From assembly GCA_012974475.1 (NCBI GenBank), contig JAAXQD010000172.1, positions 1 through 12,000 of the forward strand: DNA of 12,000 nucleotides, written 5' to 3'. A model generated the notes under the pieces. That model saw only the letters and a program-made list of their open reading frames with translations, searched no databases and was not told the origin of the DNA. The position numbers were made by a program, and so were the translations under genes. Source of the DNA: Desulfobacterales bacterium. Its GTDB lineage: Bacteria > Desulfobacterota > Desulfobacteria > Desulfobacterales > UBA11574. Shown here piece by piece: positions 1 to 5,696 of the stretch (positions are counted from its first letter, which is position 1; each line of letters opens with the position of its first letter).

Positions 1-1
1 G

Positions 2-109
2 TATTTAAAATCATTAGGACTGGAACATACAAGGAAGGCTCTTGAGGAAGGATTGAGGGGGCCTGCCGAGGTTATCCAGTATCCAAAAAAAATGCCTTCA
101 GAGGGATAG
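2..109 (+). CDS. C-terminal fragment of an unrecognised protein
   Basis: An open frame enters from the left edge and runs 35 codons to a TAG stop at 107-109. The tail is charged and helix-prone in its first half (…LEHTRKALEEGLRG…), ending in PKKMPSEG. I do not recognise the family. Support for a real gene end is positional: a bidirectional terminator stem wraps around the stop codon, and the next genes (two tRNAs) point the other way. The gene would be convergent with the tRNA operon. The frame is short, so a chance open frame cannot be excluded. Confidence 0.45.
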   Translation, partial: YLKSLGLEHTRKALEEGLRGPAEVIQYPKKMPSEG

Positions 110-124
110 CTCCAAAGGCATTTT
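85..124. terminator. Bidirectional intrinsic terminator
   Basis: A perfect 10-bp inverted repeat, AAAATGCCTT (89-98) and AAGGCATTTT (115-124), encloses a smaller GAG/CTC stem (101-103 with 110-112). Read leftward, the stem runs into eight U residues (the A-run at 85-92). Read rightward, it ends in four U. It overlaps the stop codon of the left-edge gene, so it probably ends that transcript and backs up the tRNA operon terminator from the other side. Confidence 0.7.
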
Positions 125-154
125 GTATCCGGATTTTGTATCCGAAGGTCATAT

Positions 155-180
155 AAAAAAAGGAAGTTACGTAACCTCCT
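155..180 (-). terminator. tRNA operon terminator
   Basis: On the minus strand AGGAGGTTAC is followed directly by GTAACTTCCT, which pairs over ten positions with one G-U wobble (in practice a 7-8 bp stem with a tight loop), then a run of seven T. It lies 9 nt beyond the CCA end of tRNA-Glu, where the terminator of the leftward tRNA transcript is expected. Confidence 0.8.
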
Positions 181-188
181 GTATTTAC

Positions 189-266
189 TGGCGTCCCCAA
201 GGGGATTTGAACCCCTGCTGCCGGCGTGAAAGGCCGGTGTCCTGGACCTGGCTAGACGATGGGGAC
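189..266 (-). tRNA. tRNA-Glu (anticodon UUC)
   Basis: On the minus strand a complete cloverleaf can be folded. The acceptor stem is GTCCCCA with TGGGGAC, discriminator G and genome-encoded CCA (189-191). The anticodon stem CCGGC/GCCGG carries loop CTTTCAC, giving anticodon UUC. The T-arm is AGGGG-TTCAAAT-CCCCT. The 5' part GTCCCC-TCGTCTAG and the stretch AGGACACCG match bacterial tRNA-Glu closely. Length is 78 nt with CCA. It is the second gene of a two-tRNA transcript, 5 nt after tRNA-Lys. Confidence 0.96.
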
Positions 267-271
267 GCATA

Positions 272-347
272 TGGTGGGCCGTGCTGGGCTCGAACCAGCG
301 ACTCTCTGCTTAAAAGGCAGATACTCTACCGACTGAGTTAACGGCCC
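272..347 (-). tRNA. tRNA-Lys (anticodon UUU)
   Basis: Minus-strand cloverleaf of 76 nt with encoded CCA (272-274). The acceptor stem is GGGCCGT with ACGGCCC and discriminator A. The D-arm contains AACTCAGTCGGTAGAGT. The anticodon stem TCTGC/GCAGA has loop CTTTTAA, giving anticodon UUU. The T-arm is GCTGG-TTCGAGC-CCAGC. First gene of the tRNA-Lys/tRNA-Glu pair, directly downstream of a sigma70-type promoter. Confidence 0.97.
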
Positions 348-360
348 TTGTAAACTTAGA

Positions 361-389
361 TTTCTACCTTTAGAACTTGCGATTGTCAA
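361..389 (-). promoter_or_regulatory. Sigma70-type promoter of the tRNA-Lys/Glu operon
   Basis: On the minus strand a perfect -35 hexamer TTGACA (384-389) is separated by 17 nt from TAGAAA (361-366, four of six -10 matches). An A/T-rich stretch lies upstream of the -35 (390-420), resembling an UP element. Transcription would begin roughly 5-8 nt before tRNA-Lys, leaving a very short leader, as is usual for tRNA operons. Confidence 0.7.
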
Positions 390-437
390 TAAAAATAATA
401 TCAAATTTTAATTTTTCAACCCCGCTGACACCCGAAT

Positions 438-1190
438 TTACATTATGGTGATCGAACACAGGAAAACAACGGCAAAAAAAACTATCCAGTCCTTTATCCC
501 TGAAGCAAGTCGCGGGTCCGTTCTGTTTTCAGAATAACACCTGGCCTCCATGGCAAGGGCCAGTTTATCGGCCCGTTCAAATGTTCGGCGCAGGATCGGG
601 ATCCCCAGCTTTACCAATCGATACACCGGATTTTTCCTGTTTTCCACCCCCCTTGCCCGCTGGGCATCCAAGGTCTCCTTTGCCTGCTGGAAAATAACCG
701 GCATAAACCGCACGATCAGGCTCATCATGGTGGCGATCCGTTTGGCCGGAACAAACGGAAAAGGACGCAGCATCCACGCCACTGCGGCTTTGATTTCCGA
801 CGGCCGCGTGGTTAAAACAAATGTCAATCCGGCCATGATAACAATCACAAGCCGCCAGCAGACCAGGGCACCCTCATAGAGCCCTTCCCGGGTAACGGAG
901 ATGATCTTGAATTCAACAAGCACCGATCCTGACGTGGACAATGCCCGTGCCACGAAAATAAATATTAGGAGGACCGAAGCATAGCGAAGATCTCTTAAAA
1001 TGGATCCCAAAGACACCCGGACATTAATGAGTGCAACCACCAGGATCAGCGTTAAAAGAGAAAGCCCCGCAACCTGTGCTTTAAGACTTGAAAGGCTGAT
1101 GAGAACCAGGAATATGAGTTTAAATCGAACATCCAGTCGATGTAGAAGAGAAGTTCCCTGACGAAAACCGAAAACGGTCAATTCAGCCAT
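438..1190 (-). CDS. bioN: Biotin ECF transporter transmembrane subunit BioN (EcfT family)
   Basis: The 250-residue integral membrane T component of the biotin energy-coupling-factor importer; it couples ATP hydrolysis by BioM to movement of the substrate-binding BioY. Hydrophobic segments lie near residues 24-40, 42-58, 70-88, 108-127 and 233-249. Between the last two is the cytoplasmic coupling-helix region with the family's two short arginine motifs: ARG at 179-181 (in QRARGV) and EAR at 215-217 (in AMEARCY). Length fits EcfT. The ATG at 1190 overlaps the end of bioM by 13 bp and has GAGG seven nt upstream, so translation is probably coupled. It is the last gene of birA-bioY-bioM-bioN; I see no convincing terminator after its stop, only A/T-rich sequence. 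The biotin assignment rests on the neighbouring bioY and birA, since EcfT proteins alone do not reveal substrate. Confidence 0.9.
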   Translation of the reverse strand: MAELTVFGFRQGTSLLHRLDVRFKLIFLVLISLSSLKAQVAGLSLLTLILVVALINVRVSLGSILRDLRYASVLLIFIFVARALSTSGSVLVEFKIISVTREGLYEGALVCWRLVIVIMAGLTFVLTTRPSEIKAAVAWMLRPFPFVPAKRIATMMSLIVRFMPVIFQQAKETLDAQRARGVENRKNPVYRLVKLGIPILRRTFERADKLALAMEARCYSENRTDPRLASGIKDWIVFFAVVFLCSITIM

Positions 1191-1927
1191 GATTGAACCT
1201 CACCCCCCAACCGGTAGGCACACGGCTGTCTGATGCCAAAGGCTTCAAGTTCTCCGATCAATCGATCGGGCGACCCGTCTTTTACCACTTTTCCGTGGTT
1301 CATGATGACCAGACGATCGGTATGGGCAATGACCTTTTCCAGATCGTGGGCGGCCACCAGAATCGTATGGCCGGCTTGGTGCAGAGAGATGATCTGCCTT
1401 AAAACCTGTTTTATACCCGGGTAGTCCAGGCTGGAAAACGGTTCGTCAAAAACCAGCACTTTGGGTTCCATGGCCAGAATACCGGCGATGGCAAGCCGTC
1501 GCTTTTCTCCGCCTGACAGCAGATGGGGCCTCTGATTTTTTAAATCGAGAAGGTTCACAAGTTCCAGTGCCCGAAACACCCGTCTTTTTACCTCCCGCAT
1601 GTCCAGACAAAGGTTTTCCGGTCCAAATGCCACATCATCAGAGACCGTTTCACCGACGATCTGACTGTCGGCATCCTGGAATACCATTCCCACCATCTGC
1701 CTGGCGCTTATCAGGTTCTCCGGCACCGGAATTCCCGCCACCCGAACCGTTCCGGTGGTGGGCAGAAGAAGACCGTTCAGGTGTCTTAAAAGGGTTGTTT
1801 TTCCGGATCCGTTCTGTCCGGCGATAACGACAAACGTCCCTTCCTCAATGGTTAGGTTTATATTTTTCAACCCATGGGTGCCGTCTGCAAATCGATGGCT
1901 GAGATTTTCTATTTCAATGATTTTCAT
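1178..1927 (-). CDS. bioM: Biotin ECF transporter ATPase BioM (EcfA family)
   Basis: The 249-residue ABC-type ATPase that powers biotin uptake at the cytoplasmic face of the membrane with BioN and BioY. All nucleotide-binding motifs are intact: Walker A GQNGSGKT (37-44), Q-loop VFQDADSQI (82-90) with the ECF-typical FGPENL after it (101-106), signature LSGGEKR (137-143), Walker B VLVFDEP (157-163) and an H-loop histidine in VAAHDLEK near 193. Because only one ATPase gene is present, the importer would use a BioM homodimer. Its ATG (1927) lies 14 bp inside bioY and lacks a strong Shine-Dalgarno sequence, pointing to translational coupling; its end overlaps bioN by 13 bp. Confidence 0.93.
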   Translation of the reverse strand: MKIIEIENLSHRFADGTHGLKNINLTIEEGTFVVIAGQNGSGKTTLLRHLNGLLLPTTGTVRVAGIPVPENLISARQMVGMVFQDADSQIVGETVSDDVAFGPENLCLDMREVKRRVFRALELVNLLDLKNQRPHLLSGGEKRRLAIAGILAMEPKVLVFDEPFSSLDYPGIKQVLRQIISLHQAGHTILVAAHDLEKVIAHTDRLVIMNHGKVVKDGSPDRLIGELEAFGIRQPCAYRLGGEVQSWLN

Positions 1928-2486
1928 AGGTGTCCGTAGGTTGTTTCGGCTCAGTGGATGTGCTGATTATCGGCCTTAATGCTTTGGCTATGGGAACCGC
2001 TGCAGCAATTTTAATGACATCGCCCAGGATAAACGGATACATTCCCACAACCAGTGTTTTCACCAGTGTCATACCGGACAATATTTTCAGCCAGGATACG
2101 CCACAGGTGTATATAATGATACTGCCGCAGACCATGGCAAGCACATCCACAGCCGCACGCCCTTTCGATTTTTTCGAAATCCATCCAATCACATAGACCG
2201 CCGGAAGATACCCCAGAAGATACCCGCCGGTGGGTCCTGCAAAACGCCCGATGCCGCCGACACCGCCGGCAAACACGGGAAGTCCCAGAGCACCGGCCAT
2301 CAGATACACCCCGACACTTGCAACCCCCCACCTGGGCCCCAATAAAAGGCCCGAAAGAAATACAAAAAGATTCTGCAGAACAATCGGCACCGGACCGATG
2401 GGCAGTGCCAGGTAAGCACCTGCTGCAATCAGGGCCGCCAGAAGTGAAGCATATACCGTCATGCGAAGGGATGTGGAAGGACCCAT
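1914..2486 (-). CDS. bioY: Biotin ECF transporter substrate-binding subunit BioY
   Basis: The membrane-embedded S component that captures biotin, 190 residues with about six hydrophobic segments. Recognisable BioY sequences are GPVPIVLQNLFVFLSG followed by LLGPRWG, the Gly-rich loop FAGGVGGIGRFAGPTGGYLLG, and near the C-terminus PFILGDVIKIAAA, where the Asp and Lys match the biotin-contacting region of BioY. I chose the ATG at 2486 because AAAGGA lies 9 nt upstream; an in-frame GTG at 2513 would add nine residues and has no good ribosome site. birA ends about 30 nt upstream and bioM starts within the last codons, so the four genes form one unit. Confidence 0.93.
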   Translation of the reverse strand: MGPSTSLRMTVYASLLAALIAAGAYLALPIGPVPIVLQNLFVFLSGLLLGPRWGVASVGVYLMAGALGLPVFAGGVGGIGRFAGPTGGYLLGYLPAVYVIGWISKKSKGRAAVDVLAMVCGSIIIYTCGVSWLKILSGMTLVKTLVVGMYPFILGDVIKIAAAVPIAKALRPIISTSTEPKQPTDTYENH

Positions 2487-2516
2487 GATCAATATTCCTT
2501 TCTCATCGATCACCCA

Positions 2517-3446
2517 TCATCTTTTGTCTTTATGAAAACAATCGCCATGGATGATTTTTTTAAGCGACCCGTCCGCAAGTTTCAATATGAGTGCTCCGTC
2601 CTTGTCCACATCAATGGCAAGGCCTTCTGATATTTCACGGTGGGTCACGATCCTGACGTGCCGGTTCAGCGTCTCTGCATATTCCTTCCATTCGGAAACC
2701 ACATTTTCCAAAGCCCCATTGTTAAGTCGGTTTTCAAAACGATCAAGAAACTCGGATAACAGCGCTTTCCGTGGAATCGTTCTTCCAAGAATTTTTTTTA
2801 ACGATATTGCCATGGGCTCGCCAGCGGTGGGATCATTATTGACATTGATGCCCACTCCGACATTGACAAACCGTACCATATCGGTTTCAGCCTCCATCTC
2901 AGATAGAAGTCCTGAAACCTTCCTGCCGTCTATCAGAATATCGTTGGGCCATTTTACCATGGCATCAATCTCAAACATTTTACGCAAGGTCCGGACCAAA
3001 ATCATAGAGGCCGCAAAGTTGACCCGTGAACTGAGGACCGGCGGTATTTTCGGCCTGAGTATCATTGTAAAATAGAGCCCGCCTTCCGATGAGAGCCAGG
3101 TCCTTTTCAAGCGGCCCCTCCCTTTGGTCTGCCGTCCGGCAATGACCACCGTAAAGTGGGGGCAGTTGTTCCTTGCAAGTCCTCTGGCAACATCCATGGT
3201 GGAATCGACTGCATCAAAATAGTGGATTTTTGATTCTCTGTTCCCGAATTCCCATGGATAAAGGACGTCCGGCGCACTTATCAGACAATAGCCCTTGGAT
3301 GTTGCTTCGATAGGGTATCCAATTTCCTGGAGCTTTTTGATATGCTTCCATATGGAAACCCTTGAAACTCCAAGCCGATCACTGAGAATCTCTCCGGAAA
3401 CTACATTTTTTTCATCTCTCAGTATGTTAAGAATATTACTTTTCAC
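2517..3446 (-). CDS. birA: Bifunctional biotin-[acetyl-CoA-carboxylase] ligase / biotin repressor BirA
   Basis: A 309-residue class II biotin protein ligase. Residues 1-60 form a winged helix-turn-helix DNA-binding domain (SGEILSDRLGVSRVSIWKHI, about 17-36). The catalytic domain follows: biotinyl-AMP loop GRGRLKRTW (109-117), KWPNDI (165-170) with lysine 176 in GRKVSG, and GVGINV (197-202), then a C-terminal SH3-like domain. It makes biotinyl-5'-AMP, transfers biotin to carboxylase carrier domains and, when carriers are saturated, dimerises on its operator. The start is GTG at 3446; no in-frame ATG exists nearby and the ribosome site is poor (GGGCAGCCC), so translation may be weak. An operator matching BirA sites lies 16 nt upstream, so the gene likely represses itself and the transporter genes downstream. 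No biotin synthesis genes are in the window. Confidence 0.95.
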   Translation of the reverse strand: MKSNILNILRDEKNVVSGEILSDRLGVSRVSIWKHIKKLQEIGYPIEATSKGYCLISAPDVLYPWEFGNRESKIHYFDAVDSTMDVARGLARNNCPHFTVVIAGRQTKGRGRLKRTWLSSEGGLYFTMILRPKIPPVLSSRVNFAASMILVRTLRKMFEIDAMVKWPNDILIDGRKVSGLLSEMEAETDMVRFVNVGVGINVNNDPTAGEPMAISLKKILGRTIPRKALLSEFLDRFENRLNNGALENVVSEWKEYAETLNRHVRIVTHREISEGLAIDVDKDGALILKLADGSLKKIIHGDCFHKDKR

Positions 3447-3461
3447 GGGCTGCCCATTTTT

Positions 3462-3493
3462 TTGTTAACCTTCAAATTTGAAATGGTTAACGA
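3462..3493 (-). promoter_or_regulatory. BirA operator upstream of birA-bioYMN
   Basis: Two inverted half-sites, TTGTTAACC (3462-3470) and GGTTAACGA (3485-3493), are separated by 14 nt, the spacing known for BirA operators (TTGTAAACC-N14/16-GGTTTACAA type). The spacer itself contains the palindrome TTCAAATTTGAA (3471-3482). On the minus strand a perfect -35 hexamer TTGACA (3507-3512) would place a -10 element inside the upstream half-site, although no good -10 match is visible there. BirA bound here would block transcription of birA-bioY-bioM-bioN. Confidence 0.82.
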
Positions 3494-3821
3494 AATCAAG
3501 ACAAAATGTCAACACCAAACCATACCTGAACTGCAGCAGCGGAGACATTCCCTCAGCACCCTTCGGGGGTAGCGAGGACATTGAATTTTTGCAGAGTTTT
3601 TTGCCGGCTAAGATTGGCAATCGGAATTGCAATCACGCGTGGAATGGCATTGGGTCGCGATTTAAGACCGGTCCGGCTCGGAAGCATAGGGAAAACGTAC
3701 CCGGAACGCAGCAACTTAAATTTGTCCTGTCCCTTACTCGATCTCACAGGACAGAACAATGGATGTAAACATCACGTGAAAGGACGATCTTAACAGATGG
3801 GATATGCCTTTGGAAAAACCT
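3494..3821. other. Non-coding interval with several inverted repeats
   Basis: I find no convincing gene here; the open frames on both strands lack ribosome sites and family features. Visible structures are the candidate folded RNA at 3529-3602 (listed separately), a 7-bp inverted repeat ATTTAAG/CTTAAAT (3659-3665 and 3714-3720) enclosing a GC-rich stretch, and an 8-bp perfect repeat TGTCCTGT/ACAGGACA (3723-3730 and 3746-3753) with a 15-nt loop and no U-run. The interval lies between the birA control region and the end of the small Cys-rich gene, so terminators or a small RNA would be reasonable contents. Confidence 0.5.
3529..3602 (+). other. Candidate structured RNA ending in a U-run
   Basis: AACTGCA (3529-3535) can pair with TGCA-GA-GTT (3590-3598, two-base bulge), closing a domain that contains a strong inner hairpin: CCTC (3551-3554) with GAGG (3574-3577), capped by CCC-TTCG-GGG with a UUCG-type loop. 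Six T residues follow the outer stem (3597-3602). The arrangement would suit a small RNA with its own terminator, or a terminator alone. No promoter is obvious and I recognise no Rfam-type consensus. Confidence 0.25.
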
Positions 3822-4067
3822 TTATTTTCCGTATTTTTCGTGGATTGCAAAGCGAGTGGGACACGTGCAAATTAAACTTTCACCAAATGAAACCTGATAG
3901 GGACAATCAAAAATCCTTTTCGTTTTCAGGAACAGCACATTTTTCCCGTTTGCATCCAACACCTCGCAATTCTTTTGCTCTTTATCTCGACCGGTTTTAA
4001 GGCAGGAGAACTCCCGTGTACATTTTTTTGTCTCGTTTAAGATCTGATCCGATATGACGATTCCCAT
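3822..4067 (-). CDS. Small six-cysteine protein of unknown function
   Basis: An 81-residue protein with Cys at 16, 22, 34, 55, 67 and 69. The C-terminal part (FDCPYQVSFGESLICTCPTR, 53-72) has the look of a conserved metal-binding or Fe-S patch with a C-x11-C-x-C spacing. No signal peptide or membrane segment is visible, so it is probably cytoplasmic. The ATG at 4067 has AAAGGA 9 nt upstream, a good ribosome site, which argues for a real gene; an overlapping out-of-frame ATG at 4074 is less well placed. From memory, similar small Cys-rich proteins recur in deltaproteobacteria without assigned function, but I cannot name a family. It is flanked by non-coding DNA on both sides and appears to be a single-gene unit. 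A possible promoter (TTGTAC 4164-4169, 17 nt, TATTTT 4141-4146) lies about 75 nt upstream. Confidence 0.7.
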   Translation of the reverse strand: MGIVISDQILNETKKCTREFSCLKTGRDKEQKNCEVLDANGKNVLFLKTKRIFDCPYQVSFGESLICTCPTRFAIHEKYGK

Positions 4068-4400
4068 TTCCCATAATCCTTTCTTAACTGAAACAGCTCG
4101 CTGGGTAGAATCTCAGGGAATCAAATACCATGTTTCCAGCAAAATACAAGACAGATTTATTTAGTACAATATGCGTAGATAAAATGCGTTATTAGGAAGA
4201 ATAATTTGTGAGAACAAGGCGTTAAGTTTGAGTTGCTTATTGGAGGAATGAAAAACAATATTTAAAGATTTGCTCGAATTCGTGTGGCCAAAGATTGCCT
4301 GAACCCTCAACGATCGGAACCACAAGAAGCCGAATCCAAATTAAATACTGGATGGTTTTCCAACATGCCGATTTATAGATTATTAGATACTGTCTGCAAT
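4068..4400. other. A/T-rich intergenic region between korB and the small Cys-rich gene
   Basis: No credible coding region is seen. The left part carries the ribosome site and possible promoter of the leftward small gene. Plus-strand GGAGG-A-ATG (4243-4250) opens a frame of only four codons and is dismissed. Next to the korB stop I see an imperfect GATTCGG/CCGATC pairing (4312-4336 on the minus strand) without a U-run, so the korAB transcript has no clear intrinsic terminator. Confidence 0.5.
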
Positions 4401-5696
4401 TCAGCCGATCTTAGCCCGCTCAACCATATCCTGTGCAGAGGCCAGAACGGCACTCCTGAACTTGTATTTAATGGCAGACTCCAGCATATCCGGATGGATG
4501 ATCCGGCTGAGTTTTGCCAGGATTCCCAGTGAAGCCAGGGCGCGGTCATGGGGTTTAATCTTCAGGGCTTTAAAGTCGATCGGGTGCACCTCGGCATTAC
4601 AGGGCGGCAGGTCAATCTCTTTGCCCAGGATGATCAGGCTCTGGTCGTCCAGATTTTCAAAAATATGTCTTCGGCGTTCTACCCCATCCTGGCTCAGCGC
4701 CAAGACAACGTCCGGACGCTCTATGCCCGTGTAGCCGATTTCTTCCGGAGATAAAATGACCTCGGTGATGGAATGCCCTCTGAGCACCGTAATGTTGTAC
4801 TCGTTTTTCTGGGTTGTTTGAAGTCCGGCTGCAAGACCCGCCAGGCATAGGATTTCACCGGCCGTTATGATCCGCTGCCCGGCACTGCCCAAGATGATGA
4901 CTTCTTTTCTGCCGGCCTCAGGGGGGGTGAATTGTCTCTCTATTGTTGTGGGCCGCTGAACCGGCTTCTGGTGGGCAGCCAGCTCTCTGTAGTGACGGCC
5001 GTATTCTTTTCTGAGGTTTTCAGGTACCGGATTCTTCATGGACGGCATTTTGGCCAGGGTGTCTTCGATGGTCTTCGGCGTAAGTCTGTTGCGTTTGGTA
5101 TAACGACCCGGGCATATCCCCCAGATGTCAAGGATAGAAAAACCTTCGAAGCGGATGGCATTTTCCATTTCTTCCACAAGGTTTTTTGCATAACTCGAAA
5201 AGCGTTTGGCATAAGGCGCTCCGGCTGAAGATGCCACCTGACATACATCTATGGGGCGTTCCATGCGGTTAAGAAAACCGGACCCCACCAGGGCGTTCAA
5301 CGGCGTTGTTGCTGAAAACTGGCCACCGGTCATACCGAAATTGAAGTTGTTTAAAACCAGCAGGGTCAAGTCGAGGTTACGCCGGCATGCGGAAAGGATA
5401 TGGGCACCGCCGATACCCAGCCCGCCGTCACCCATGGTAACAATGACGTTCAGTTCAGGATGGGCCATCTTGAGACCGGTCGCATACGTCAGCGCCCTGC
5501 CGTGAAGACCGTGAAATGCGTGGGTGTTAAAGAAGGTATCAAAAAGTCCGGAACACCCGATGTCGGTGACGATCACAACATCTTCGCCTTGAAAGCCCAA
5601 ATTCAAAAAAGCCTTGTCAAGGGCATGGGTAATCCGATCGTGGGAACAACCCGGGCAGAAAACCGGTGGCCTGCTGGTATTCAGCAAACTAGACAT
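4401..5696 (-). CDS. korB: 2-oxoacid:ferredoxin oxidoreductase, fused beta-gamma subunit (KorB-KorC type)
   Basis: 431 residues in two parts. Residues 1 to about 255 are the TPP-binding beta subunit: cysteines 14 and 17 (CPGCSH), 48 (DIGCSG) and 195 (GICPG) fit the four ligands of the proximal [4Fe-4S] cluster, and GDGGLGIGG (89-97) with NN (116-117) forms the TPP/Mg motif. Residues about 264-431 match the gamma subunit (ILGSAGQRIITAGEIL, then ERPDVVLALSQDGVER), usually a separate protein. With KorA it would oxidatively decarboxylate a 2-oxoacid with CoA to acyl-CoA and reduced ferredoxin, reversibly, in the cytoplasm. The ATG at 5696 is chosen because GAGGAGG (5706-5712) lies 9 nt upstream; a TTG three codons earlier abuts that site. 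It overlaps korA by 8 bp. No delta ferredoxin gene is adjacent. 2-oxoglutarate is likely but not certain as substrate. Confidence 0.88.
   Translation of the reverse strand: MSSLLNTSRPPVFCPGCSHDRITHALDKAFLNLGFQGEDVVIVTDIGCSGLFDTFFNTHAFHGLHGRALTYATGLKMAHPELNVIVTMGDGGLGIGGAHILSACRRNLDLTLLVLNNFNFGMTGGQFSATTPLNALVGSGFLNRMERPIDVCQVASSAGAPYAKRFSSYAKNLVEEMENAIRFEGFSILDIWGICPGRYTKRNRLTPKTIEDTLAKMPSMKNPVPENLRKEYGRHYRELAAHQKPVQRPTTIERQFTPPEAGRKEVIILGSAGQRIITAGEILCLAGLAAGLQTTQKNEYNITVLRGHSITEVILSPEEIGYTGIERPDVVLALSQDGVERRRHIFENLDDQSLIILGKEIDLPPCNAEVHPIDFKALKIKPHDRALASLGILAKLSRIIHPDMLESAIKYKFRSAVLASAQDMVERAKIG

Noticed and set aside
2487..2513. GTG at 2513 as the start of bioY
   Set aside because: It lacks a ribosome site, whereas the ATG at 2486 has AAAGGA nine nt upstream and gives the usual BioY length.
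3660..3720. GGTCCGG…GGAAGCA…GCAGC resembles the apical loop of bacterial SRP RNA
   Set aside because: The order and spacing of the invariant GGAAG and AGCAGC elements are wrong and no long helix closes around them.
3553..3759. Minus-strand open frame of 68 codons upstream of birA
   Set aside because: No ribosome site, no recognisable domain, and it runs through the strong inverted repeats of this interval.
4243..4262. GGAGG followed by ATG on the plus strand as a small gene start
   Set aside because: The frame stops after four codons and the ribosome site is only one base from the ATG.
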